Assembly: GCA_020226215.1 (NCBI GenBank)
Contig: CM035232.1
Coordinates: 17,272,316 to 17,336,315 of the forward strand
Reading direction: 5' to 3'
DNA: 64,000 nt
Source of the DNA: Sindora glabra
Taxonomy: Eukaryota; Streptophyta; Magnoliopsida; Fabales; Fabaceae
How positions within the stretch are numbered: position 1 is the first letter of the stretch; every line of letters begins with the position of its first letter. The notes under the pieces were generated by a model that saw only the letters and a list, made by a program, of their open reading frames with translations, had not been told where the DNA came from and searched no databases. Shown one piece after another: positions 23,161 to 36,139 of this stretch. Made by a program: the position numbers and the translations under genes.

Positions 23161-23346
23161 GTTTAACTAAAAAACTCATGAACTAGACACATGTCTAGCC
23201 CAACTTATTATTAAATCTGAAAGTGTTTAAAATGATGTAAAAAAGTGCGAATTGTTTAACCAAAAAACTTATGAATTAGACATATATCTAGCCCAACTTA
23301 TTATTAAAATTGAAAGTTTTTAAAATGATATAAAAAAGTAATGAAC
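23161..23346. repeat. 93-bp tandem duplication
   Basis: Two copies starting GTTTAACTAAAAAACT (23161) and GTTTAACCAAAAAACT (23254). Both contain the segment TAGCCCAACTTATTATTAAA. Confidence 0.75.
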
Positions 23347-24272
23347 CAATGTTAAACTGATTAATAGATATAAAATTGGTCATTATCTTATGATTCCTAC
23401 AACTTTAAATTTTTGTATTATCCCTCCTATTTTATAGTGAAGATATTTGCATCCACCTTTATAATATTTGATTGGGGTTTGGAGAAATTTCACACCTTTC
23501 TACCTCATTTTAAATAAAATTTTTAAATTACATTTACCTTAACATACATCTAATTCTAAAATGAAAATGACATTAACAATGTTTATCATTAACTCCATTT
23601 ATTATTCTACTTTAACTATAATTCAAATTCAAATGTAAATATTAAATTATAATTATTATATTTACTAGTTTTTCTTCGTAACAAGTATTTCATTTAGAAT
23701 ATATATTATAAAAGGAATTTCTAATTAATATATATGTAAATGTATTGATTAATTTTAAATTATATATATTATTTAATTCAACTCATAATATAATCAAGTC
23801 AAACATATCTAAGTTGAAACTCAACTTATTTAATATATAAGTCAAATTATTCAACTCATGTATTACTTATTTAGTTCATAAGCTTAGCTCACTGAGTCGA
23901 AAGTTAAACAACATGTAATTATTTATTTAGAAGTGTGATTTGCAACCATAATATAAGAAGTCTTATTTCCAAGAGATAAAAAAAAGGAGGGTTGTCTGGT
24001 TTGATTTAATCATTATCTAAGTTATTATTTAACAAATTTTCAGAAACAAGATTTTTCAAAAAGTTCTACTTCTCATAGAACATGATAAATTGTTCATCCA
24101 TCTCCCGCTCTATAAGTAAGTTTTACTTTCTATATTATTTATAGATGTAAAAATAAAATTATCCTATTAAATTTAATTAATGAAAACTAAAATAGCTAAT
24201 TTGTATTATAATAATATTAAAAATATAATAATAATTTTGTTATCACTTTCTAAGAAGTTTAAAATTAAACTA

Positions 24273-24536
24273 AACAAAATATAAGAAGTTACCTTCTAAG
24301 AAATATTACTTCTTTAATATCAAGTAAATAATTTTAAGCACTTTCTATGAAATTTATATAAGAACTTACTTCCTTAGAAGTTTAATCTCCTATAAAAAAG
24401 ATCAAACAAAATATAAAAAATTACTTTTTAAGAAGTATTACTTTGTTAATGTCAAATAAATAATTTTAAGTACTTTCTATGAAATTTACATAAGAACTTA
24501 TCTCCTTAGAAGTTTAATCTCCTATAAAAAGGTTAT
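24273..24536. repeat. 132-bp tandem duplication
   Basis: Two copies starting AACAAAATATAAGAAGTTAC (24273) and AACAAAATATAAAAAATTAC (24405). Both run on to CTCCTATAAAAA and share TTTCTATGAAATTTA in the middle. Confidence 0.75.
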
Positions 24537-25212
24537 TTTTTTTATGTGAATTAAACGACTTTTTAAAAAAATTTCAGCTTATACTCTTTCTTTCTTTCTA
24601 TGAGGAGTGCTAAAATCGTGATGGAACTTTGTCACTTTGTTATTATTTAGGATTGGTAAAATAATTATATCAATTTTGAAAAGTTACTAACAATACATAT
24701 GAGGTGTGTTTTCACTATTATATCTTTTTTTTTTTTCGATATAGATAAAATTTTGTCCGTATTGGTTGAAATTCACATGTCGCACGTCTCTAGGTGAGCA
24801 TCTGGGTTACATAAACATAAGGAACAACACAAAAACGTAGGTGATGTGAACTTTTAACAACGGGGTTCAGCACCATCCACTGAGCCCAAGTCTCGTGTTC
24901 TTTTGCATGTGCGAAAACTTTGAAATGTATAGATGGCAAATTTCTGTTTTGTATAAGAAATAATCATATAAAAACTAAAATCAGCCAACTTTAAAATAAA
25001 GGAAAAATATTAAATATGGGCAGCTAGATATGAAATTCTTGGCTAGAGACTGATTGGGTAGAGACTCGTATATTTCTCGCTCTCTTAATTCCGTGCTCTG
25101 ACTGCATGATTGGGAATTTAAGAGAAAAATTGAAAAAGAAGATAATAAGAGAGAATAAAATAAAAGATAGGGAAGAAGAATAGATAATTAAGAGATGATT
25201 TTTCTCTTTATT

Positions 25213-25488
25213 TAAGGTTTATTTTGTTGAAAAGTATTTTTTATAAAAAATATTATTTATATGTATATTAATGAAGGAATGATATGTTACTAATATGAAT
25301 GGTTTAAAAAGATAATATCTAGAAGTATAGTGGTAGAAGAAAATAAATTTATTTTTGAAATAATGGAATTTACTTTTCATAAATTTTTCAAATATAATAT
25401 TAAATAAATAAAATTTTCTATTATTTTAATATTTTAAAATTATATTTTATGAAAAATATTTTTTGTTAAAATAAATAGAATGTAAATA
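25213..25488. mobile_element. Small MITE-like element with terminal inverted repeats
   Basis: The left end (TTTATTTTGTTGAAAAGTAT near 25216) and the reverse complement of the right end (TTTATTTTAACAAAAAATAT near 25480) match at about 25 of 31 bases. The 275-bp body has no coding content. I could not identify a convincing target duplication. Partial relatives occur at 19220-19310 and 22320-22385. Confidence 0.4.
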
Positions 25489-25919
25489 TTTAGAAATAAT
25501 AATACTATGTACACTAAAAATAAAATTTAAAAATAGATCTTGAATACAAGTAAAAATTATTATTAAATATAAAAATGTGTAGTAAATTTAAAAAATTTAA
25601 TTTAATAAATATAAAATATGTAAATCTCATTTTGTGTATAGAGCATTGCTATTTTCTATTAATATGAAGAGAATATGTTTTTGATGCAACTTCATTTTTA
25701 AGTCAAATAACATATATGGTGCTGTTCACTTTAGTATTTATTCCAAGGCACATGTTTTCTCTGCGATTGAGACTGCATGCACAAGGATAATGTCAAGAAT
25801 CACGTTGCCTAACAACAAAATTATATTAATCAATTCATTGACATGTGCAATCCAACCAACATTTTTAGAAGAGCTTTGTTTCGATGCATCCTCAAAATAA
25901 CGAATTTTTATAGAAGTTT

Positions 25920-27850
25920 AAGGTTTAAATACATATTTTATTCCTAAAATGTAAAAATTAATCCTCTTAGAACATTTATTTAATTTTGATCCTTCTATTA
26001 CATATTCTAGGACAAAGTTAATTCATTTGATACACTATTATCTGTATTCAGACGGAAGTACTAGCGTGACACATTAAAAGTCTACCTGGCAAGTCAATTT
26101 GGATAAAATGATGATTCCAAAGTTGCACAGAGACAGCTTATTTAAACAATCAGATGACATTTGCATTTTGCACCAGGAACAAAAGCCCATTTGCATTGTT
26201 GGAATTGAATCTAGTTTAGACCCTAAAAACAAATTCAAAGTCAAAGAGAGGTTTATTTAATGACATTAAGTCCCCCTTAAAAGATGGTATTTCGTCATCG
26301 AAGCCATTTGAAGAAAAAATTCAAGAATACCAACCCATCCAACAGAGTAATCAAAATGGGTATACTTCCCTTGAGCTGATTTCTGAATAAATCGATGTGG
26401 ATAAGGTTAGAATATATCAATCTTAGAAGAAAACCGATCAAATTAGCATAGAAAATTATCAAAGTTTTGAGCTTGTTCATATGTCCAGGTATAACAAAAG
26501 GTCCAAAAGTTTTAACCTACACATTCCAAACCAAGAGATATATGAGATCCTCAAGAGACGAGCAAGCCAAACTTTGAAGATCTTGTGGAGGTTATTGATG
26601 GTGGTGGAGGAGCAGAAAGAAGAAATGAGTTCAGGGAGGGGAGTGTTGATCGAAGCTTTGAACTATAAACGAAGAAGATAAGAAGGATTAAAGGTAAGAA
26701 CCTATGAAAATGCTAGAAAAGCATGGATTGAGGTAAAAGGAAGCAAAACTAGACAGACAAAGAGAAAAGAAATAAATGGGTGAATGGAGGAATTAAGAAG
26801 AAAGGTTGAGTTTAGAGAAATCAGCTTTTTGCTTCTGTGGAATACAAACAGTGGAAGGTATACAAATAAAAAATAAACAAAGAAAAAGGAAGCAAACGCA
26901 TATTTGAAATATATGGAACCCATCTTTTATCTTACCTTGTGTCATGGGCCGGTGGCTCTCCAATTGAAATCATGTCGCGCATGCTTGCCATTCTTAGTTA
27001 ACATATCAGTCTTCTCTCATTATAACTCTTATTTGGTACGCTTGGAAAAAATAACGGAACATCGAAAACTTATCACCCATACAACAAGTTCTATGTATAA
27101 TATGTCCACACACCAATATTGTATATCACCAAAGCGTCCGTGCATATTGGATCACAGGATCCTTCCACACAAGAAGCCTTCGTACACTATAGATAAAAAA
27201 GGACAATTGAATAGGGAAAGGGACACTCCGTTCGTTTGGTTTATGCCTCATTTCATAATTTTGAGTGTGTAAGAGATGATTACAATCTAACACACTCCAT
27301 CCCTAACTCAATGTGCAGGTGCCTTACTAGGCCTTTAAAGCGCTCCACTCCCTTAAAGAGCATTTTGAACAAAACTCCTCCCGCGAAAAGATAACATATT
27401 TTTTTCAAGTTATCATAAGGGCTTTTTGCTATGCTCCGAGTGTTCAATTCACACAAAAAACAGCCAACATGAAGATAAAAATGCAAGAATTACAAATATG
27501 TTCTTCTCAAATCCCATCAGATTCTCGAACCTTTTAAAATTATCAAAATACCTTCCAAACTTGGGAGAATCAGGAAAAATAGTATGCAAGCCGTAATAAT
27601 CTCAAATTTCAGTCACAGGACTCACATAACATATTGGATTTTTCCACCAAATTTCATCTCAATCAAGCATATTTATCTATCGAACTGTAACAACTGTCAG
27701 CTTATGACACTTGTCAGCTAAGTTCTCAACGTGCCATGCTTTCATTTGAATACAAATAGGAGTAAGTCAAATGGATTGACTAACTTCGTCCTAAAATGTA
27801 TATTAAAGAGACTAAAGTTGAATAAAGATTTCTAAAAATATACTTAAATC
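25920..27850. mobile_element. Probable Pack-MULE with long terminal inverted repeats
   Basis: About 190 bp at each end form an imperfect inverted repeat: the left segment with TCTAGGACAAAGTTAATTCA (about 26010) matches the reverse complement of the right segment with TTTTAGGACGAAGTTAGTCA (about 27790), and both arms continue into TGTATTCA. Long inverted ends with unrelated host sequence between them are the hallmark of Mutator-like elements that carry gene fragments. The interior contains a leucine-rich-repeat fragment at 26292-26480. No MULE transposase is present. The right end abuts the foldback element that starts near 27850, so both boundaries are approximate and I could not read a 9-bp target duplication. 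Confidence 0.55.
26292..26480 (-). pseudogene. Leucine-rich-repeat receptor-like protein fragment
   Basis: The minus-strand frame reads MNKLKTLIIFYANL, then LIHIDLFRNQLKGSIP, then ITLLDGLVFLNFFF. The spacing LxxLxLxxNxLxGxIP is that of plant extracellular leucine-rich repeats as in receptor-like proteins and kinases. About two repeats are present; no signal peptide, transmembrane segment or kinase is seen. Open sequence upstream on the same strand (to about 26560) contains SLEDLIYLLVWNV, which may be the preceding repeat. Position inside the inverted repeats suggests capture by the MULE. Which receptor gene was the donor is not determined. Confidence 0.6.
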
Positions 27851-29494
27851 AAAATTTAATATAAAACTCATAAAATTTAGGGTTAAATATAAAATTGGTT
27901 CCCTTCATATTCAATTTGAACAAATTTAGTCCCCTTTAAATAAATTTCCATTTTTATTATTTTGGAAATTAAATCCGTTCAAAATTTATCCATTCTATCG
28001 AATTTCAAATGGATGGAAGATAGAATTCACCATGCAGCACACATGGCAGCGCTGGATTGGTCCTTTCCTATTATCCCATTGTATGTGCTTAATCTGCATG
28101 TTATTAATATTTTTATTTTTACCTTTTTATTATTTGTTTATTAATATTTTTATTTTCTTATTATTTATACATAGCATTATTATTTTATTAGTATTAATAA
28201 TTATTTATTATTTAATAATTTATAATATTTATTAATATTATTATTTTTATATTTTTTATTTAATATAATAAAAATTTATCAATAATAATAATATTATTAT
28301 TATTGAAGGAAATTGAATTCTCTCAAAAATTGTGGAAATTATATTCACCCTATTTGATATAATCTTATTAAAAGAAAATAGAAAAATAATGAATTTTTTT
28401 TAAATCAAACACATACAAAAAGAATAAAAGCTCTCAATTCTCTTTCATAATTACTTCAAATCAAATGTCCCCTTAACAAGTTACAACTTTTTTTATTAAC
28501 TTCTTCATGAAAGTGCCATAAGATTTATATAAAAAATTATAAATTATAAATTATAAGTTTTATATAAAAGTTACAACTTTATTTTAATAAAAATGTTTTT
28601 TTTTTAATTCACAATGAACTAGATCCCCTCTGTTTGTATCACTTAATTTGTTGCTTAGAACTTATTTGGTATAATAATAAAAATAATTAATTATTAAGAT
28701 AATTTATTATGATAATTAATTATACATAATCTATTTTATATTGGATTACATCAATCAATTAATAATTAATTATAAATAATATATATTTGTTTAGATGATA
28801 TATAAGATAAACACTTTTCAGTGTTTAATAATTTAAAATAATAATTAAACACTTATTATTTTTAATAATTTATTTATGCTTGGTAACATCAGTTAATAAT
28901 TAATTATACATAATATGTTTTTGTCTAGGTGATGTATAAAATAAATACTTTTAGTGTTTAATTATTAAAAATCATAATTAAACACTTATTATTTTTAATG
29001 ATTTATTTAATGTTGGGTAACATTAATGGATAATTAATTGTACACAATATATTTTTGTTTAGATGATATAAAAAATAAATACTTATTTTTTAATAATTAA
29101 ACATCAAAAAGTACTTATTTTATATATCATCTAAACAAAAACATATTATGGATAATTAATTATTAATTAATGTTATCCAATACAAGATAAATTATATGTA
29201 ATCAATAAGTATAATAAATTATTTTAATAACTAAGTATTTTTATTGCTATACCAAACAAGTTTTAAGCAACAAATTAAGCAATATTAAAAGGGAATTTAT
29301 TTCGTTGTAAATTCAAAACAAAGTATACGTTTTTATCCAAAAAAAAGTTGAAGTTGTTACATAAAATTTATAATTTATATATTTATATAAATTTTACAAC
29401 ACTTTTATGTAGAAGTTAATAAAAAAAAGTTGCAAGTATCTAAGAAGTTATTTGGTTTAGGGTAATCTAAAGAAAAGAGAATGAAAAATTTTTA
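27850..29494. repeat. Foldback element A, left part (arm and central inverted repeat)
   Basis: The outer arm at 27850-28478 is the reverse complement of 29437-29494 joined to 40456-41000. Landmarks are ATTCAATTTGAACAAATTT in the left arm and AAATTTGTTCAAATTGAAT near 40910. The centre (28479-29436) is itself an inverted repeat: ACAACTTTTTTTATTAACTTC at 28483 pairs with GAAGTTAATAAAAAAAAGTTG near 29412, and TTGTTGCTTAGAACTTATTT near 28651 pairs with the segment near 29260. Together they would make one palindromic element of about 2.2 kb, later split by the Helitron. Whether the centre is part of the same element or a separate MITE is not settled. Confidence 0.7.
28741..29110. repeat. Tandem repeat of 133-139 bp inside foldback element A
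   Basis: Three units start at 28741 (TTGGATTACATC), 28880 (TTGGTAACATC) and 29013 (TTGGGTAACATT). Each contains TAATTAATTAT, a TTTAGATGATAT-type word and a block of TAATAATT/AATTATTA. The third unit is truncated. Confidence 0.7.
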
Positions 29495-29698
29495 TCTTTT
29501 TACTTCCTTATAATCTGTAATTTCATTACGTATCGCTCTATCAATTTTTCCCCTTTTTTATTCCCACTTCCTTCTTTTGCTAATTTGTTTTCCGTTCTTC
29601 CATTATTTTATTATGTTTTATCTATTTATTTGTCCTCTAACAATGATGCGTACATGTCACGGTCATGTGACTTGCATCTATACTATATAGAAAACAGC

Positions 29699-30038
29699 CT
29701 TTACATTTTCTTTATTTTATTCTTTCTTCCTCATGACGTGTCGGAAGCTCAGCTGTTACAATGTTTCGTTTCCCACTTAATCTATACTTCTCGCCTTTAT
29801 GCAAGGCTTCACAGTTGGCACGCTGTCAAATGAAGCAGCTTTACATTTTCCTTATTTTATTGTTTCTCTCTCATGACGTGTCAAAAGCTTAGCTGTTACA
29901 ATGTTTCGTTTCCCGCCTAATCTATACTTCTCACCTTTATGCAAGGCTTCACAGCTGGCACGCTGTCAAATGAAGCAGCATTTACGTTTTTCTTATTTTA
30001 TTGTTTCTCCCTCATGACGAGTCAAAAGCTTAGTTGCT
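29699..30038. repeat. 140-bp tandem repeat, about 2.4 copies
   Basis: Units start at 29699, 29839 and 29979 with CTTTACATTTTC, CTTTACATTTTC and CATTTACGTTTT. They share TCATGACGTGTC, GCTGTTACAATGTTTCG and GGCACGCTGTCAAATGAAGC. The unit is much less AT-rich than its surroundings and contains an ACGTGTC word. The third copy is cut off by foldback element B. Confidence 0.88.
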
Positions 30039-32147
30039 CACAGTTGTGGGCTTTTTGACTAAGGCACTATACTGGGAAAAACAAATTCCCTTAATCCTGC
30101 GCCGCAAAAACAAATGTCCCAAATCCTTAAAAAAAAATTTAATTAAAAAAGGTTGGATCACGAGGAGGGATTCCACGTGATCAGTATGGGTCCCCCCTCC
30201 CGTGATCGATTTTATTTTTTTAAAAAAAAATTTTGACGCCCCGTCCCAAGCCTTTTTTTTTAGTTTCTTTATTTTTTTTTCATTTTTTATCAGATTTTGA
30301 ATCAATTTTTTAAAATTTTTAATTTTTTCTAATTCGTAACCTTTTCTTTATTTTATTTATGATTTTCACTTAATTTATATTTGATTTAATTTTTTATATT
30401 TTAAATGTTTATTTAATATTAAGTAAGCAATGATCTAAATAATAAATAATAATATTAATTTTCATAAGATTATATAATATATTTAATATAATAAAATTAG
30501 TAGTTATCATAAGTTCGTTGAAAAAATTATTAATTCAATAAATATAAATTTTTATAAACTTCTTGTAAACTTATTATTTGAAAATTTTAAGTCACAAAAA
30601 TAAAATTTTAAATAATATTTGATCATACTGTAATATATATATCTATTAAAATCGTTAACTATACATGAAATAAGAAAATAGTCTGTAATAAAAAAATAAA
30701 CATTTGATCAATAAATCACATTAATCCATAATATGATACAATTTAATTTAAAAAATAATTATATGCAGATAATATATTTTTAAGAAATTTGTAAAGAAAA
30801 ATTACAATATTATAATACATTATTTAATTTTCATTCTATTACATGTAATATTTCATTTTATGTAAGTAATAAAAATAAAGTATGCATCAAAAATTTTAAT
30901 TTAATACGTAAAAATAAAGTGCTGAATTATGTGCCAAAAAATTATTAAAAATTTATATTTTACAATGTTATAATTCTTATTTGAAAATTAAAAAAATCAC
31001 AATGTTAGATGAAATATCTAATTAATTAGGGTAGTCGAATATTAAATATAAATTTAGTTAAATTGAATTGTGATCCTTGTGATTCTTAAATTTTAGCAAA
31101 ATTGAAGCTTACAAATTCAATTTAACTAAATTTATACTTAATATTCGACTACCCTAATTAATTAGATATTTCATCTAACATTGTGATTTTTTAATTTTCA
31201 AATAAGAATTATAACATTGTAAAATATAAATTTTTAATAATTTTTTGGCACATAATTCAGCACTTTATTTTTACGTATTAAATTAAAATTTTTTATGCAT
31301 ACTTTATTTTTATTACTTACATAAAATGAAATATTACGTGTAATAGAATGAAAATTAAATAATATATTATAATATTATAATTTTTCTTTACAAATTTCTT
31401 AAAAATATATTATCTGCATATAATTATTTTTTTAAATTAAATTGTATCATATTATGGATTAACGTGATTTATTGATCAAATGTTTCTTTTTTTATTATAG
31501 ACTATTTTCTTATTTCATGTATAGTTAATGATTTTAATAGATATATACATTACAGTATGATCAAATATTATTTAAAATTTTATTTTTGTGACTTAAATTT
31601 TTCAAATAATAAGTTTACAAGAAATTTATAAAAATTTATATTTATTTACTTAATAATTTTTTCAACGATCTTATGATAACTACTAATTTTATTATATTAA
31701 TATATTATACAATCTTATGAAAATTAATATTATTATTTATTATTTAGATCATTGCTTACTTAATATTAAATAAACATTTAAAATATAAAAAATTAAATCA
31801 AATATAAATTAAGTGAAAATCATAAATAAAATAAAGAAAAGGTTACAAATTAGAAAAAATTAAAAATTTTAAAAAATTGATTCAAAATATGATAAAAAAA
31901 TGAAAAAAAACAAAGAAACTAGAAAAAAGGCTTAGGATGGGGCCTCAAAAAAATTTAAAAAAAATTAAAACCGGTCATGGGAGGGGGGACCCTGTGACCA
32001 CTGATCACGTGGAGCCCCTCCCTATGATCCAGCCTTTTTTAACAAAAATTTTTTTTTTAAAGTTTGGGGCATTTGTTTTTGCAGCATAGGGTTAAGGGAA
32101 TTTGTTTTTCCCAATATAGTGTCTCGGTCAAAAAGTCCACAGCTGTG
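30039..32147. repeat. Foldback element B: 2.1-kb near-perfect hairpin
   Basis: Two arms of about 1.03 kb face each other around a loop of about 45 bp near 31068-31115. The left arm starts CACAGTTGTGGGCTTTTTGA; the right arm ends TCAAAAAGTCCACAGCTGTG. Near the loop the arms are almost identical (for example TTAGGGTAGTCGAATATTAA and its complement near 31140). The outer 250 bp is more diverged and carries a GC-richer block with CCACGTGATCA. No protein is encoded. I see no clear target duplication. RNA from across it would form a very long duplex. Confidence 0.88.
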
Positions 32148-34752
32148 TATAAAGTTATTATTTACGACATAAACACTAATTTTACAAAAAAGTTTATACT
32201 TTATTTTTGTTACATAAATATTCAAAATAAATCAAAATATTTAATTGAATTGAAATATTGAACAACATATTCTATTTTTCACTTTTATATTACTTTATAT
32301 CTTACTTATTATTTCTTTTATTTTTTACTTACTTTACTATATATTTTTATTTTTTAATATCTATTATTATTTATAATTTAAACATTAATATCTTAAATTT
32401 ATAGAATACAAGATTTTGTTTCTCCTTATTTTATTAATTTTTTCAATGAGGTGTCATTTTCTCAAGTCATGTTGAATTTCATTTTCCTTCCAACATTTCT
32501 CTTTCTACTTTTTATTTATTTCTTCTTCTTCTTTTATTTAGTTATTATTTATATATTTGTTTCCTTTTGTACAACTTCTTTTTCAATTTACTTTACTATT
32601 TCACGAAATTATATTTGTTTATATTTGTTCCTTTTAATCACACTTTAAATATTAGTATAAATGCTGATTTTATATAATAGCATAAATGTACCATAACATA
32701 TTTAATTTTGTTGTAAATATATATTAAATAACTTAAAATTTTTATATAAAAGGTATTAATTGTATAGTACATTATTTAATCAAGATATCTAAAAATTAAA
32801 ATCAAATTTATTTGTTTAAATTTTGACTAAATTATCTCAATAATAATTTTTAAATATTATATTTTAAAATAAATATATGTCAATTGAGATTTTGTTAACA
32901 CTTTATATCTTATGCATTATTTCATTCCCTTTTTATTTACTTTATTTTATATTTTCTATATTCATTCACATTATTTATAATTTAAACTGTAGTATCATTC
33001 AATAATATAGATATATCATACTAATATTATTAAGCAATATAAATATAATATACTATGCTTTATTTTTATTAAAAATCAATTAATTTAAATTTGCTTTTGT
33101 ATTTTTATTACTTTTAAATTATAACATATTTTCTTTATTTTTCTATTATCCATTAAATTATGTACATATTATTGTGTAATATAATTTATTATATTTTTTA
33201 TATTCACTCATATTATTTATAACTCATATTAAATTATGATTTTTTTTAAGTTATAGATTTAATTTTAATTGAATTATTTAAATATATGTTCTTTTTTTTA
33301 CTTTTATATCATTTTATAGCTTATTATTTGTTTCTCTTCTTTTTATTTAATTTGTGGCATGCTTTTCTTCTTTCCTTTTTTTACGTTTATTTATGTTATT
33401 TATAATTTATATACTAATTTCACAAATAGATGTATATATAATAGGATATATTTTTTTAGTACAAAATTATTTTAAATAACTTAAAAATATAATTGAATTG
33501 AATTATATATTATATTTTAACTCTTTTTTATTACTTTACAACTTACCAATTATTTCTCTCCTATTTATTTGTTACATTTCAATTTTTTATAATTTAGATT
33601 TTAATTTCGCTAAATAATCTATATCAAACTATTAAAATAAGTTTTTCTCCTTTTTTTATTATATTTTGGAACAAGTGTCAACCTTATATAAAATTTTTAT
33701 CTCCAAAACTTCTCATTCTTCTTTTTCCAGTAATATCTCTTTTATAACTACTTTTTTATTGTAATTTGACTACCCTTTTGTAAAATTCGTTAAACTTTGT
33801 TTTAACTCTTATGTAAGTTTATGTATTTTTTATGCTTTTTTTTAATTTTATGTACTGATTTTTATTTTATGAATTTAGATTATATTTTTAATTATTGTGC
33901 TACTTTACATCTCATGTATTATTTCTATTTTTTTAATATAATCAATTACATGTTTATTTTTAATTTCATTTTAAGTTCTATATTATTTTATAACTCATAT
34001 TATATTTTACCAATTTTATTATATTTTTTATATCTAATTTTATTATTTATAATATAATTATATATTTATTTTAAACTTTTATAATACTTCATAATTTATT
34101 TATTATTTATCATTTTATTAATTTTTATTAAATATTTTCCTTTTTCTCTTTTTTCATGTGAATTACCATTATTTATAACTTACATACCATTATTTAATAA
34201 AAATATTTAAAAATTGAAATTAAATTTATTTATTTAAAATTTATAATTATTTTATTAATATAAATTTTTATGCTATATTATAAATTAAATATATAATAAT
34301 TGATATTTTCTTAAAGTTGTAAACTCACAATACTTCACTTTTTTAAATATTTTTATATACATTTTTTAAAAGTCCATTTCTATTATTTATAATTATGATA
34401 TTAATACCGTTAATTAATATAAATATAATATAATAAATTTTATTATTATAAAATAATTTAAATAAGATAAAATTTTGTTTTAATTAAATTATTTAACTGT
34501 ATGTTCTATTTTTAACTTTTATATTTCTTAATATAAGAATTACATGCTTTTATTTTCATTTGCTCTATTATATTTTACTTCTTTTTTTATATATTATCAA
34601 TCATGTTATTAATGGTTTAGATATTAATACCAATAAAAATTATACATACAATATGATATATCTTATTTTAATTTTAAATAAAATTAAATTTTAATTGAAT
34701 TGAACTATACTATACTTTCTGATTTAAACATTTATACTATTGTATCTCTCTT

Positions 34753-34852
<100 letters not shown>

Positions 34853-35710
34853 TATTGTATATTTTTTTTCTTTTTATGTCTATCACTATTACTATTGTTT
34901 ATAACTTAAATTCTAATATTACAAAGTATTATAGATACAAAATTACAAATTTAAATTTTTTATAAAAAATTTTCTAAATGATTTAAAATTTAATAAAATA
35001 TTTTTATTGAAATAATTAATTACATATTCTATTATTTAATAAATTTTAAAAATAAGAAATTAATTATTTAAAATTTATTAATAAATATTATCTTGATATT
35101 ATTTTTTTATATTTTAAATTATATAAAATATAATTAAGATTTTATCAAAATTTTAAAACTTATTCACTATTTCACTTTTTGTTATTATCCTTTTCAACTT
35201 AGATAATTAAAATTAAAATTTAATTATATTATATATTTTGATTTTAACTCTTATATTATTATATAATCAGCCTATTTTCTTTCTTCTTTATATATGTATA
35301 TATATATTATTGCATATTTTTCCATTTTATATCTATTATTATTTATTGTTTAAAAACTAATAATACAAAGTATTATATTTAGAAAATGATAAATTTTATT
35401 TTTTTAAAGAAAAATACAAATAAATTTAAAATTAAATAAAAAAAATTTAGTTGAAATAATTAATTATATATTATATTATTTAATAAAATATTTAAAAATT
35501 AAAATAAATTTATTTATTTAAATTTTATTAATATACATTGTCTTGATATTATTTTGCTATATTTTAAATTATATAAGATATAAGTGAGATTTTCTCAAGA
35601 TTTTATAATTACACACTAATTAAAATTTTAATTTAATTGAATTATATTATATTTTCTTATTTCAACTCTTATATTTCTATATAATTTACTTATAATCTCT
35701 CTTCATTAAA

Positions 35711-35714
35711 TATA

Positions 35715-35787
<73 letters not shown>
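35711..35787. repeat. (TA)n microsatellite with short TG start
   Basis: TATATGTGTGTGTATA followed by about 30 TA units, at the same place in the surrounding repeat unit as the run at 34756. Confidence 0.93.
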
Positions 35788-35789
<2 letters not shown>

Positions 35790-36060
35790 TATTGCATATT
35801 TTACTTTTTTATGTTTATTACTATTATTTATCACATAGACACTAATATTATAAAGTATTATAGATGTAAAATGATAAATTTAAATTTTTTTAAAATATTT
35901 CAAATAAGTATAAAATTCAGTACAAATTTATTAGTTGAAATAATTAATTAAAAATTCTATTATTTAGTAAAAAATTTAAAAATTAAAATAGTTTTTCAAA
36001 ATTATTAATATATATTATCTTTTACAACATAGATGATAATATTATTAAGTAGTATAGATA

Positions 36061-36130
<70 letters not shown>
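36061..36130. repeat. (TA)n microsatellite
   Basis: About 34 TA units following TAGTATAGATAG, which is part of the repeat unit. Confidence 0.93.

Positions 36131-36139
<9 letters not shown>

Larger units (their letters stand above)
22060..25205. other. AT-rich DNA with short tandem duplications, no gene
   Basis: No gene recognised. Two clear tandem duplications are listed separately (23161-23346 and 24273-24536). The stretch 22960-23900 is rich in AACTCAA/TTGAGTT-type words at both ends and may be another DNA-element relic, but I could not define its ends. A T run occurs near 24727. Confidence 0.4.

Noticed and set aside
24850..24900. GGGGTTCAGCACC resembling a tRNA/SINE box B
   Set aside because: It departs from the GGTTCGANNCC consensus and no box A or tRNA-like fold is found upstream.
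26904..27272. 122-residue plus-strand frame inside the probable Pack-MULE
   Set aside because: No domain that I recognise, ordinary base composition, no promoter; a chance frame is the simpler reading, although captured sequence cannot be excluded.
28479..29436. Central inverted repeat called as a fully separate MITE
   Set aside because: Its arms abut the arms of foldback element A symmetrically and I found no target duplication, so I kept it as the centre of that element and noted the alternative.
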